Shown piece after piece: positions 25,561-37,017 of a stretch of 64,000 nucleotides of DNA; within the stretch, counting starts at the first letter, position 1; each line of letters starts with the position of its first letter. The stretch spans positions 930,001-994,000 of the forward strand of contig VWZS01006021.1 in assembly GCA_013397075.1 (NCBI GenBank). Reading direction: 5' to 3'. This DNA is from Rhabdornis inornatus. Taxonomy: Eukaryota > Chordata > Aves > Passeriformes > Rhabdornithidae. The notes under the pieces were generated by a model that searched no databases, had not been told where the DNA came from, and saw nothing but the letters and a program-made list of their open reading frames with translations. The position numbers and the translations under genes were made by a program.

Positions 25561-26589
25561 ATAAGATACATTTTTTTTGTGTGTATATATATATATATAT
25601 ACATTCTAATTTATTATTTTGTAGCTCAGAAAAGCTGTCTTGATCCTACACAGAGTGAAAATATTTGTTTAACACCACAGAAAATGGGAATATCAGAAAC
25701 AGGAAGCTGATTTTTCAGGGTAAGTAATTAATGTATAATATATAATATATATAATATATACTGCCATTCTAGATATAGTGATGGATTGATTCAATTTGTT
25801 GAACTAGAAATACATGAGTCATCACACACAGTGCAAAAGGTTTTTTGTGAAAATCCCATAGGAGTTTGTGAACAACTACAGACTGCACTTCATGGAAATG
25901 ACTGATGAATCTATTAGTAAAAAATGAGTTACTGTTTTTTAGATCCTATGAGGAGACAACACCAGGATTCTAAAAACCATTTTTTCAAAAAGAAAAGCAC
26001 AATGAAGTTGTCCACAGTTGTCCACTCATTTGTGAGTGGTAGAATAAATATGTTTATTCAGTTATTTCTTCTGTTTTCTTATTAAAGTAAAATATAAGAA
26101 AGACTCTTCATTAGAAACAAATATTCCTAAAATTTAAATTAAATAAAGCTTACATTTGACAAAATCCTAGAATTACAATGAAGTTGATGAAATTATATTG
26201 AGTTTGAATGAATGACCTGGGTGTTCACTTCTTTCTTTCCTTATTCTAATAGTCTCGAAATCACTTTTAAATCAGTCACATTTTGCCTACATTAGAGTTG
26301 TATAGCTTTTTTCAGCTTCAACTGATGCTTCCCTAAAATATTAAATCATAAGTTTTTACTTTTAGATGAATATTTTAACAATACATTTTTTCCAGTGCAT
26401 TAGCTGCTACTGGAAATCCAAGACACTATGTCATTCCTTTCAATTTCAATTTAATTTCAAAAAAACCGAACCATTTTTAGCAATTTCTTAGGTAATAACA
26501 TAGCACAAACTTTTCATCACATACTTTGCAGTGCTTTTAAAATTTATCAGAAAAAATCTCCCTGAATAAAACACAAAGAAAATAACACA
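25561..26589. repeat. second copy of the 1,029-bp direct duplication
   Basis: Matches 24531-25559 base for base except 26382 (T instead of A). It continues without a break into unique sequence at its right edge, whereas the first copy stops at the N. The true locus probably has one copy. Part of a 74-codon frame at its right end is chance. Confidence 0.95.
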
Positions 26590-28984
26590 CCAGTAACAAC
26601 AATGGAACCTGTCAGTTGGTTTTACATAAACAATGAACCTCAGAAGAGGAATATAGTATATGGAGCACATACATTTTGCAGAAAGCACACACTGTGTGAT
26701 GTTACCTGACATTGTAAAGAGATTTACAATGAAACATATGACTAGAAATGTGTAAGCTAATCCACTGAGAGAATATTGAATGCAAAAACTACATAAAAAT
26801 GCTATTAAGATATAAAGAAGTCTGCCACTCTAACTTAGTATGAGCTAGCTGGAACTAAATATTGCTTCTCTTTTCCAAGTATGTTGCTAAATATCAGCTG
26901 TGTTGGGGACTAACTGAAAAATTCTCATCCTGGGTTGGTCAATGGTTTCCTCATGTAGATTTGGACTGTGCGTAAAAACAAACATGTCAAGGTTAGGCAA
27001 AAGTGAAACTTGAAGTACATAGTCCATGATTTGGTTTTATCACAACGCAGATTCCAAAATCTATTCAGGATTTAAACGAACATTTGCCTTACTGTGATAG
27101 AGGGTAGAACCTACCCACACTGCCTCTTAATTTTAATTATTCTAAATGTAGAAGGTGTAGAACTACAGACATATTTGTACGCAAATTCCTGTAACGTAAA
27201 TTATTCCTTCTGTAGGCAATACTTTAACACTATCTAGCTTATGGGTCAATGATATTTGTTTCCCAGCTAAATTATTAACTAATACTAATATTTTTAAACA
27301 AACATTTGACTGTTATTCCTATGGATTCATAGATTTCTACTCTTTGTAGTATTTCACTGTAATTATTACAGGTTTCCATTAAAACAAATGGTATGATTTT
27401 AATTTCTAGCAGTACCTTTTAAAATTATGTTGATTTTCCTATGCTGTACTTTTTCCTCTGATTATTTATTCCCTTTTGAAATTTCTATAATATTGTATAG
27501 ATAGTAAAAATCACATCAGCACAAAACCTGAATGTTCCAAGTCCTTCAATAATACAAGTTGTTCTTATTTTCACTTCATATGCAAATCACAGATTTTTTC
27601 AGGACCTCTACAGAGAGTCATTACACTTACAGCACTGGTTGCGCATTGTGAATTTTATGAACGTTCTAGAGTGGTTTTGGTGACTTTAAATGGTTTGTTT
27701 TGAATTAAAGCTAAGTTATTTTCATATTTTATAGATATTCTCAGACTGTCTCTGTAATATCCTGGAGATTTGTTATTCAGGTTTGTGTTACTTTGAATTG
27801 AATCTTTTGGTTTAAGCAATCGATTTTGTCTTCCAGCTTAAAAAAATAGACCTGATAAGCATGCACATCCGTCTTAACTTCTTGGAAGACTTTATTACTT
27901 TATATTACTTAGTAATTCCATTGCATCTCTGGGAATCTGCAAAGACAACTAGAAATGCCCCAAATTAGTTCCAGTCCTTTTCCCTTCCTTCCCTGGATTA
28001 AATAAGTCAGCAAAACAACTTTCAAAAGAATTGTTGGTTTGCAGTTATTTTTGACTGTTATTCAACATCTTTTCAGATACACTGAAGAAAGAATGGGAAC
28101 AACATGGCATGTGTTACCCACGTGGCAGACCTCTTTTGAATGAGTCACTGAAACGTCAGCTGTGATTGCCCATTGCTGGTGAATGCCCAAAGAGGGCCTG
28201 GTCATAGCAAGAATTTATACAAATTAGATCCTGGTAAGAATAGAAGAACATTTTAGCTCACTTTCATAGTTCTAATTGTCGAAAGTGTATGCCACTGAAT
28301 CTAGGCAGTACACTTTCCTAAGTACTTTTCACTCTTTCATGGACACAGCAGCTCCCATGGAAGTGTTAAATTCCCTCACACTGTAGATAGAGAAACACAA
28401 TAATGACTTGATTTTATACATATGTTTTTCAATTATTGTTTGTATGCCTGTAACATAGAAAAGTCATCAAATATAGATGATGGTCTATTTGGTGAGGCAT
28501 TACCATATATTGGTACTGTGACATTTTAAGTATGTGCTTTATTTTTAAAGAATACACACACAGTATTAGAGACATAACACAAGATGAATCCTGTTTCTAA
28601 AAGGTACCATAAAAACTGAAAGTAAATTATTTTTCGAGGAGTGGCTGAAAACCTATTTTTCATTTAAGGTGTGACTACCTCTAGAATGAACTTTCATCAT
28701 ATGTTATAAGCTGGCTGGCATTACACAGGAATTATCTGATCAAAATGCTTTGACATTTTTTCTTAATATCATTGTGGTGGCATGCCTTTGATCTACTGTA
28801 TCCAAAATTTATCTAAAATTGTCTATAGAAATTACTCTGCACACAACTGTCACAATCTATACATAATCTAGCCTATTTTATGCTGACTGCCTGTATTACC
28901 ATAACAAGAATAAATAGTTTGAGTTAATATTCTGCAGCACTGCCATTATATAAATGAAGCCTCTGGCCAATTCTAGCCTGGCTA
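26590..28984. other. AT-rich gene-free stretch
   Basis: No exon, RNA or repeat is recognised on either strand. Base use is even and AT-rich up to the LTR edge near 28985. Confidence 0.55.
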
Positions 28985-29454
28985 TTAGGTTTGGTGGATT
29001 CACTGAACTTGGCGATTTTATGCAGAAAGAAAATCTGACCCGATGGTTTGGGGACTAAAAAGCTTTAATAACAGAAAACAACAAACAGCAAGCCGAACAG
29101 TTTGTACTGAATGAACTGGGAAAGATGGTACAGGGTGGCTAATTCCATGCACAAGGACAATGGAAAAAGTAAGTGCTAGGGCATGACAGGGGTATTTATA
29201 AACTTGGAGGAGGGGAGGAATTGGGGCAGAGTTTAGGGAGGGTATCCAATAGGGAAGGGCGATTAGGAATATCGAAATTATTGCAGCAAAAAGGAACCAA
29301 TGACAGCAAGGGAAACAGAGAACTTTCTGGCAATGATCAACATATGAAACAGGAGGATTCTGGGGGTGATTTTTTACTCACCCCTACTGAGGGTTTTCCC
29401 ATGGCCTTAAGCCATGATCATCCACATTTTTATTGGAGCTAACCCCAACCTACA
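28985..29454 (-). mobile_element. probable solo LTR, minus strand
   Basis: About 470 bases with the layout of an LTR read on the minus strand. It starts TGTAGGTTGGGG (29454 downward), has two CCAAT-type motifs in the U3-like part, a TATAAATA box at 29200-29193, an ATTAAA poly(A) signal at 29069-29064 and about 80 bases of U5-like sequence to the left edge. The left edge carries a diverged inverted copy of the start (TTAGGTTTGG). Promoter box to poly(A) signal is about 125 bases, a plausible R region. No retroviral genes flank it. I do not know its family, and no clear target duplication was found. The 89-codon plus-strand frame (29173-29442) is antisense within it and is not a gene. Confidence 0.6.
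29193..29200 (-). promoter_or_regulatory. TATA box of the LTR
   Basis: TATAAATA on the minus strand, with CCAAT-like motifs upstream and an ATTAAA poly(A) signal 125 bases downstream. This is consistent with an ancestral LTR promoter. Present activity is unknown. Confidence 0.5.
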
Positions 29455-30347
29455 AATATTTTTACTTAACTCTGTAATAAAAATCACAAACCCAAAATAA
29501 CGAAAGTAAGGTAAAAAAGAACAAAATATGGGATTTAAGTGAAACTTAGACAAGAAAGAAAGTACTACAACTTTGCAGCTGTAATGAGGAAAAACAGATG
29601 ATGAAGTCCTATGGCAGCTGTGCACTTCAGATAATATACTACAGAGATGGATGAATTAGTTCAGAATCATTGGTCTAGAGAGAAAAATATGCGCTCACCC
29701 CAGGGACATTTATGTCATAAACTTTCATAAAACAGGAAAGAGTCTAGACAGGTAGTTATATGAAGGGTCTCCATTCAGAAAATTTACATGAAAGTCATTA
29801 CTAGAAAACAAAGGCATCTGATAATTTTCATGTAGATCTGGCTCATACCACATTATTAACAATAATAATGTTCTATATGTTGTGCATACAAAGGGTCATC
29901 CTTTTGCTATGCTTAGAATTTTGAGGCTGTGCCATAATCACCCAGGAAATTCACACCATCCGGTTTTGTATGAAATGCAAAACTCTATATGAGTAGCTAA
30001 TATTTTTCTACATTTGCATTTGCAAAACTATAAAGATGATAACACACAGTTTCAGTTCTTAAGACTCTAGGAAAAAAAAAAAATTAAATCTCCCATGTGA
30101 TAAAACTAAATAAAACCAGGAAATACTGAGGCTGCTACCTTTATTGCCTGGAAGCATCCTACTTACAAAAGTTGCACCAGATTTATTCCTCAGGGGAAGT
30201 CCTTGAAATTATTGTGTATTTGATCTGTTGATTGGCCATTCAAGGAATAAACCCACCCCATAAGCAAATGAAGTTGATCTACTATGACATTTCTTCCAAG
30301 GGGATCTCAAAGCGTGATTCCAGTGGGTAAAACTGAAGGTAACCTGT

Positions 30348-30393
30348 CATGGATTGACTGCATGGATTAACTGCCCCTGCCATGGATCAACTG
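30348..30393. repeat. three imperfect 13-mers
   Basis: CATGGATTGACTG (30348-30360), CATGGATTAACTG (30361-30373) and CATGGATCAACTG (30381-30393) form a short minisatellite-like array with a 7-base spacer before the last unit. Probably slippage. Confidence 0.8.
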
Positions 30394-31390
30394 CAGCTGA
30401 AGCTGGTGAGTATTTATTTGGATGAGACAGCTGTTTTATGAAACTGCTGACTCAGGAAAGCATACCTTTTCACAAGGTTAGGTATGAGTTTCTAGTGTTG
30501 TTAGGATGCTTCTCTCAGTCTTAGGAGGGAGTGTCCAATTTGATAGCAGACTGCAAGGAAGGGGGTAGACTACATGAATGGGCCTTGATTTTGGATACTA
30601 CTTTTAGTGCTATGCTTGTGCTTTTTCTGTTTCTGGTGGAGGTTTGGATTTGTTCCTACTTCACACACTAGCTGAGGAGACTTGAGGTGTAGCTTATTTT
30701 GGGGCAGGTTTCAAACCTCTTCGTTTGCTAAATGCATTTATTTTTACATTAAAAAAATAAATAATTTAATGAGAATGATGTCTCTATTATCTCTTTAGTC
30801 ACTTTCATAAGGAAGTATTTGATTTCCATTTTATTAGTCATACTCTTGTGCCATCCTATGTCTCCCACTGCCCCCTAAATACACTCTCCCAAAAAAACCT
30901 TATTACAAATTGTTTTACAGATCAGCTAAGCTCAATAGTGACTGGAATGTTTTCACATTATGAAAAAAGCATTTCTGAAAAAGTTCTACCTTTGACACCA
31001 GGCTTCAATGGAAAGAAAGGAAATCCTGAAAAGCTTTCTCAGAAGCCTTTCTGTTCTCAGCTGAGCTATGACAAAACTTTTGCAAATTCATCTTGCATCA
31101 GAGCTTTTTAATGTTCTTATTTGATATTGTAGGTAACATTACCAAATTAAAATTGTTCTCCCAATAGGTAATAGAAATGCCTAATCCCAGATTCTTCTGT
31201 CTCATGGCTGGTTCAATTGATTTAATGTTGTATATTTAGCTTTTTATTCTATCCAGAATATATATATAGTTGTATATGGTATTTAAAATTTTTAAAATAA
31301 TAGATATTATATTTTTGCAATAGAATCAGAAAATAGATGTCAAAACCTCTGAAATTCTCAGTTGAGCACAGTTAAGTGACTAGATTAAGA

Positions 31391-31428
31391 AATAAATTCA
31401 AGATAACANNAATAAATTCAAGATAACA
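31391..31428. repeat. 18-bp repeat flanking a two-base gap
   Basis: AATAAATTCAAGATAACA lies at 31391-31408, then NN, then the same 18 bases at 31411-31428. This is an unmerged contig overlap. The true sequence most likely has one copy. Confidence 0.92.
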
Positions 31429-31694
31429 GTTTGGAAACAATATGACAATAAACACCATGTCAAACACTTCAAATTTGCCAGCTCAAGGAAGACAGCCTGT
31501 GCTACCTGGAAATTTGAAGTTTTTTTTAAAACATAATAAATAATTTAAATGTTAGAGCTACAAACACTCTGGGGAAGATTTTAGCACTTCTGTAAATAAG
31601 GGTATTTAATTTGCCCATTATTTTTATCAACATTGATGATAGAAATGAGACCTAAATTTAATACTTTGCATTTAATATATCTTCCCACTAAAAA

Positions 31695-31709
31695 TATAAA
31701 TAAATAAAT
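31695..31709. repeat. ATAA microsatellite
   Basis: Three and a half ATAA units in tandem. A simple repeat. Confidence 0.7.
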
Positions 31710-32538
31710 TATAACTTGGCCATTCGGCAGTTGAGAACTGAAAGGTTAATGGCAGCATGAGGTAATTTACTGTGACTTAATCTGTGTTACATCTGTATCT
31801 GTTATTTTTTCCAGTCATCAATATCTGGTGGTTTGCATAACTGTCAACAAGCCCCATAGCTCTAAACATTTTACAGGCTTTACTAGAAATGCATGATTCA
31901 AGTTGTCAAGGCAATTTGGAGTTCAAGATGTGGAGTTTATTGAGAAAAATTTCTTCCCCTACTGACTTAGTAAAAAAACCCAATACATAAATTATGTTTG
32001 AAATTTTACATTCAAATGATTAAAAACCTTCTGATAGGCCATAGTCAGAAAATACAAATTCAATAGCATGTTTTCAGAAGCCTATTTGTTTGATAAAGAC
32101 TTTAGCTTAGTGTCCTGCTGCTTCCACCAATGAACTTAGGTTCTCAATGTCTGGAGGTATTAGATAATTTTTGTGATGGTTTGTTGTGATTTGGTGGTGT
32201 ATGGATTTTTGTGATTCAGTGTTGTCTACTTGTCAAGTTTAGTTTACCAAAACTATAATGAAAGTTTAGATGACTTTGGGACCTCAGTCTGTGTTGAAAA
32301 GCAATTGCATTCTACTAGCCAAATGTCTGAAAGTCTAGATCATAGCTCCATGGAAATTTTATTTTTATTGGTTAGTAGTCCTTTTCAATCCATGCATGTA
32401 AGATGGCTATGCTATTCTACTGAGGCATCTTATAATTTAGTACAGTAGTAATGGATTAATTTTTGAATACCTCAAAAATGAATATCCTAAATCCAGTTAG
32501 GTAAATGGAAATCCTTTTTTTTAGGTATCTTTGCTTCG

Positions 32539-32640
32539 TGGTTTTTTTTGTTGTTGTTGGTTTTTTTTTTGGTTTGTTTGCTGAAGGGGGTTGTGTGTTT
32601 TTTGGTTTGTTTTAGTTTTAAATTTGTCTTTCTTTTTTTC
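32539..32640. repeat. G/T-rich low-complexity tract
   Basis: The plus strand is almost only T and G for about 100 bases, with T-runs of 8 to 10 separated by G or GG. Similar tracts occur at 33828-33890 and 47094-47232 and, in the opposite orientation, at 36873-36993. They have the composition of G/T-rich leaders seen in some bird LTRs, but no element body is attached here. Confidence 0.7.
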
Positions 32641-33827
32641 TCGAGGATCAACATTTTCCTCAGAACTTGTCAACTTTGTTGAAAAATTCTAATTAAATTT
32701 ACTTAGAATTATTTGCTTAGAATAAGGTATACAGATCATTAGGTATTGATAAATTTGGAAATACCAAAAATAACATATTAAACTATAAGTTTGTCTGGGG
32801 AGCTAGGATATCTTTGTGATGATAATATTTATAGGACTTGACTTAGTGAAGCAGCATGAAGGTAGGTAAAAATGCCACAGACCCTCCCCAACAGAAGTTA
32901 ACTAGGTAATTTGCTATGGAAAAAGCTACTGTTTCTGGGTGCTTTGGTTAAGTTCACTGATGATCATCTGGTGCTGATCTTGGCCTGAATGATGGAGGGA
33001 AAACAGGCACAGCAAAGACAGGACTTTCTTGTTGACGAGGTGTTAGCAAAGAAAATGATTACAGAACAAAAGCTGGCTTAATTTACTATGACAAGTTAAG
33101 ATTTTAAGGGAGACAGTTAACTTCATTTTAAAAACACAGTAAATTACCTGCTCTGTCTTCAAAATAAGTGGTACTTTGGTATTAAGCAGGGTTACTGATT
33201 ACAGCCCATGAGCACTCATATAAAGAAGCATGTATGTCCAGTCTTAATAAAGTCTGAGGTTAAATAAAATTCTGGCAGGCAGAATTTGGTAATGACAAAC
33301 CTACTGAAACTGAAAGCATGAGATGAACACGAAGTCTTATTGCCAGAATATCAGAGGGATAAGACATGTCCTGAAAGAATATCCATAAAAGTACAATAAT
33401 TCTGAAACATAAAATACACGCTAAGTGTATTATATATAATTTTTTAATGCACTGGCTTTCAATGTGTAACTGTATAACTGTATACACTTGTTAGATTTAT
33501 TAGTTAAAATAGTATTACTTGACAGGTTAAAGATAACTTAAATTCAAACTGCATTATCTGTATCATATAACCTTGTATTTAACTCATAGACTTGGAAATG
33601 CAAACTTGGCAAATAATTCATTACCTGAAGTATATGAAGATTGGGTATTGATATAACTGAGTGAGAATGAATTGAACATTTAATGAATATATAGGTTTGT
33701 ACCAATTTCTAGTAGTGCAACTTGCAGAGATCTTAATAAATGAATGTTTGTCAAGATAGTAAAACAGCTAGTGTATGTGGCTTCCTAAGGAAAAAACGAT
33801 GCATTATCTATAAATTGTAGATAACAA

Positions 33828-33890
33828 GGGTTTTGTTGTTGGTTTGGGTTTGTTTTCTGGGGTTTTTTTTGGGGGGGAGAGGTTGGGTTT
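33828..33890. repeat. G/T-rich tract with an 8-T, 7-G run
   Basis: A short tract of T and G, including eight T directly followed by seven G. Low complexity. The G-run could join a G-quadruplex with nearby GG and GGG groups, but this is not shown. Confidence 0.7.
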
Positions 33891-35416
33891 ATGGATTGTT
33901 CTTTTATTTCTTGCAGTTCTTGGAATCAGCATTCTATTAAAGTTAAAATTCAGATGCACTGTAGATTGAAATTTAATTCCACATCATGTAATTTTCATGT
34001 AAGAAACGTTGATTGCTCAAATTGCTCAGCAAGCAGAGGGAAGTAAAACATCTGTTATTTATTTAAATTAATATGCATTTACCTGATAACACTGCCAGTA
34101 TGTTTGACGCCATTTACTATACAACAGATCTGAGAGTCAGACTGGTGCAATGCAATTCAACAAGAAAAAATTTCAATCTGTTTGCAAAAATGAATTTAAA
34201 GAATGATGCTTCAGCTAAGTGAAAAATTTACATGAAGAATGTTTATTTAGTATCTCTTTATTCATTCATTCTGAGAGTACTAGAATTTAGCTTAGAGAAC
34301 ATATGAACAAAATTGAAGAGCTTTCCTAAATGGGTTTGAATTTAAAAATCAAAATTCTACTGCAGTCAAATCCTACTTGATAATGGAGGCGTTCTTGTTT
34401 TCTGCCCACTTGTATTGATTTTGAACTGAGTTACTTAATTTTAAGGGTATACTCAGTCTTCTTTCTTCTTAGGAAAGTTTTAAAAATAAAAAAAGCTAAT
34501 GAATGGGAGAATGGACTGTAATTGTTCTTTCCTTGATGTGAAGTGTAAAAAAAAATAGTATTCTTTTCCAGATGATACTCAAAATAAGGAAGTGATGAAA
34601 TTATTTTGGAATTGTTAAAGAAGTACTAAAAGAAGATAAAAAAACTTATTCCAGTTATACCTTCCAGCTATGCTTCCTTTCTGACTCTTAATAAACTCTA
34701 AACCTAATAAACCTAAAACCTTCCAGAGATTAAAGTATTAAAACAGAGTAAATACAAACAGCTACTACAGCCCACTATGTCTTCAAGTACCTTATGATTT
34801 TACTGGAGTGTTTATAAAAACAGCATGACACCTACATCATATATGGCCATACACAATTTGTGCTTGGGTCAGGTACCATGTCTCCAGAAGAGCTCCCTCT
34901 CTATTAATATTAAAAGAAGAAGAGACAGCTGTGACTGTTCAGTCTAAACTACTATGGAAAACAGAAACAGCACTATATAGAAAGAGACAGTTGAGTGAAT
35001 AACTTGCTGTAAATTATGTATATGATTAAGTCAGTCCTTTATTCTCCTTGTGGCTTCTCTATAAATAGATTGTGATTTCCTCCCATTTATTTTTCATTAG
35101 ATTTCACTCTGTAAATATCATCAAAAAGTCTTTTTTAATGTATTTACACAGATTATTGAAAATGCAATCAGCGTTGCTTCTATATTTTCCTCATGACTCA
35201 AGAGGATTTTATTCCCTTCATTCTTGCTGTCTTCATTTCAGGAATAACAACTGGTAGATGATATAGTTCTCCATACAAGTCTCTCAATCTGCGCTTCCCT
35301 AAAAGGAAAGTTGAGTGGAAATACATTTCCTTTTTTAGTGAACTTAAGCTTACTTTCTGTGGGCTTGTTTTTCTCAGTTACTCAGGGAAGAAGTCCACCA
35401 ATCATCCAGAGGCCTA

Positions 35417-35434
35417 TCTATCATATATGATAGA
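35417..35434. repeat. perfect 18-bp palindrome
   Basis: TCTATCATATATGATAGA is its own reverse complement, with no spacer. Lies 113 bp before the longer palindrome at 35548. Confidence 0.75.
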
Positions 35435-35547
35435 ATGCAAGTTGCTGCTATTTTCCCCTTTCTGTCTGTATTTGGTGGTCCTGCATGGTTGGCCTTCATT
35501 CTTATCCAGTTTCCCATTTCTTCCCTAGAGAAAAGATAAAACAGAGG

Positions 35548-35579
35548 CCTTGAAACACTTGGTTCCAAGTGTTTTAAGG
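35548..35579. repeat. 32-bp near-perfect palindrome
   Basis: Arms CCTTGAAACACTTGG (35548-35562) and CCAAGTGTTTTAAGG (35565-35579) enclose a 2-base TT centre. All 15 positions pair except one, which would be a G-U wobble in RNA. This is well beyond chance expectation for 64 kb. The DNA could extrude as a cruciform, and such foldbacks can arise by snap-back replication. It is not part of any transposon I recognise. Confidence 0.85.
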
Positions 35580-36125
35580 AGCTGGCTAAGAATACATAAG
35601 ACACGTTATTCTCATTTTTCTGTAGTTCTGGGTGACTCCAAATACTGCTGGACAAGTATATGGCTTGTTAAGAAGCAGGAAGGCTTGAGCTGATATTATA
35701 AGTCCTGGCCAATTAACAAAACAAGGTGATCAAATTTACAAATTTTAAAAGAAAAGAAAATCTACAGTAAAATATCAGAAAGAAAAAAGTTGATTAAGTT
35801 GATTAAGGATGGCTTGCTGACGGTCTCAGGCACACTTGATGAAGTGTTTTCATTTAACAGTACATCTTATAGCTGTCTCCCTGGAAGATTGTTCCAGACT
35901 ATTATTAAAATTTTCATAACTACTTAGAGTGAATATAGCACTAGTCAAAAAGGTTAAAATCATTAAAATGTGCAGAACAGTATCAGGCATATATACACAA
36001 TGGTGCAGGTGAAACATGAGCAAGGTAAGTAGGGCTAGAGAGATGGAAAAAAGACCCGAATAGCATAATGACTTTAGTCCAACCTCCTAAAAATATTTGA
36101 ATTTTATAAAAACTTTTTCATATAA

Positions 36126-36428
36126 TGTATTGAGTTTGTACTCCAGGTTTTTTTGTAGGGGAAGGGGATGGGGTGCTATGGGGTGGCTTCTGTGAGAAGC
36201 TGGTATAAGCTTCTCCCATATCTGGCAGAGCCAATGACAGATGGCTCTGGGATGGACCCATGACTGGCCAAGGCCAAGCCCATCAGCGATGGTAGTATTG
36301 CCTCTCTGATAACATACTTAAGGAGAAAAAAAAAGCAATTGTGGCCAGAGAAGTGAGGAGTGTGAATATATGAGAGGAACAGCTCTTCAGACACAAAGGC
36401 CAGTTTGTGAGGAGGAGGGGAAAGCACT
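36126..36428 (+). mobile_element. 5' part of an LTR interrupted by a CR1, plus strand
   Basis: Begins TGTATTGAGTTTG, as expected for the 5' end of a common bird ERV LTR, and continues with 'ggggtggcttctgtgagaag', 'ctggccaaggccaagcccat' and a TATA-like CATACTTAAG near 36312. It aligns with the reverse complement of about 48806-49081, which carries the same segments on the opposite strand, so two copies of this family exist in the window. It stops at about 36428, where CR1 sequence begins, and the family resumes at about 36720. Frames of 83 and 103 codons on the minus strand run through it and are not genes. Confidence 0.82.
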
Positions 36429-36719
36429 TCTTATTCTCTTCTCTGTGGTGAACAGTGACAGGACCCAAAGGATTGGCCAGAAATTGTGTCAAGGGAGGTT
36501 TAGGTTGGATATTAGGAAAGGGTTCTTCCCCTGGAGGTGAAGGGTACCCAGGGAAGTGGTCACAGCACCAAGCCTGCCAGAGTTCAACAAACATTTGAAC
36601 AACACTCTCAGGTCCATGGCAGGATTCTTGGGGCTGCCTTGTGCAGGGCCAGGAGCTGGACTTTGATGATCTTTGTGGGTACTTTCCAACCCAGGATATC
36701 CTATGATTTTGTGATTCTA
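36429..36719 (+). mobile_element. CR1 LINE 3' end inside an LTR, plus strand
   Basis: A 5'-truncated CR1 of about 290 bases. It keeps 'gggaggtttaggttggatat', a 'ccagggaagtggtcacagca' segment, 'gatctttgtgggtactttcc' and a decayed octamer end (CTATGATTTTGTGATTC). It is bounded on both sides by pieces of one LTR family in the same orientation, so it most likely inserted into that LTR. Compared with the copy at 48 kb, about 600 bases of LTR middle are missing at the insertion point, implying a deletion with or after the insertion. Confidence 0.88.
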
Positions 36720-36873
36720 ACTAATTTCTCCAAGTCTGTTCTGCCCATAACAGTATTAGGTGAGTGACCTCTCCCTCTCATTATCTCAGCTCATGTGCTG
36801 TTCCTCATATTTTATCTTCCCTGCCTAGCTGAGGACGGGAGTTATAGAGCACCTTTGGTGGATATCTGGCCTC
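36720..36873 (+). mobile_element. 3' part of the interrupted LTR, plus strand
   Basis: Contains 'tattaggtgagtgacctc', 'cattatctcagctcatgtg', 'cctagctgaggacgggag' and 'cctttggtggatatctgg'. In the same order these match the reverse complement of about 47990-48180 in the minus-strand copy. It is the R/U5-like end of the LTR whose 5' part lies at 36126-36428. The last 20 or so bases expected of the family are replaced by an A/C-rich tract starting at 36873. Confidence 0.78.
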
Positions 36874-36993
36874 CAAAAAAAAACCCAAAAAACCAGAAAA
36901 ACAAAAACCAAAAACCAACAAAACAAACAAACAACAACAAAAAAACCAAACCAAACAAACAAAAACAAACAAACAAACAAAAACCCCCACAAA
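36873..36993. repeat. A/C-rich low-complexity tract
   Basis: About 120 bases almost entirely of A and C, with CAAA and CAAAA units, directly after the LTR end. It gives long lysine- and asparagine-rich (or valine- and phenylalanine-rich) frames that are not genes. It probably grew by slippage from an A-rich seed. Confidence 0.85.
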
Positions 36994-36998
36994 CTTGC

Positions 36999-37017
36999 AG
37001 GTCAGGTCAGGTCAGGA
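36999..37017. repeat. AGGTC pentamer repeat
   Basis: Three AGGTC units and a partial one in tandem. AGGTCA is the half-site of nuclear hormone receptors, but the 5-bp period makes the copies overlap, so they cannot act as a normal spaced pair. Confidence 0.7.

Larger units (their letters stand above)
29455..36125. other. AT-rich gene-free stretch
   Basis: No exon or RNA gene is recognised. It holds a triplicated 13-mer (30348-30393), a two-base gap with an 18-bp overlap (31391-31428), an ATAA microsatellite (31695-31709), two G/T-rich tracts (32539-32640 and 33828-33890) and two palindromes (35417-35434 and 35548-35579). Open frames up to 93 codons show no protein motifs. Confidence 0.5.

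Noticed and set aside
24531..26589. A biological tandem gene or segment duplication
   Set aside because: Near-identity, placement exactly at an N and lack of genes favour an assembly overlap.
29173..29442. 89-codon plus-strand frame
   Set aside because: Antisense within an LTR-like element that has its own promoter and poly(A) signals on the other strand.
36078..36092. TAGTCCAACCTCC, a CR1 3' end phrase on the minus strand
   Set aside because: Only about 13 bases match, and neither side continues as CR1.
36999..37017. AGGTCA repeats as a nuclear receptor response element
   Set aside because: The 5-bp period makes half-sites overlap, unlike any standard spacing, and it adjoins low-complexity sequence.
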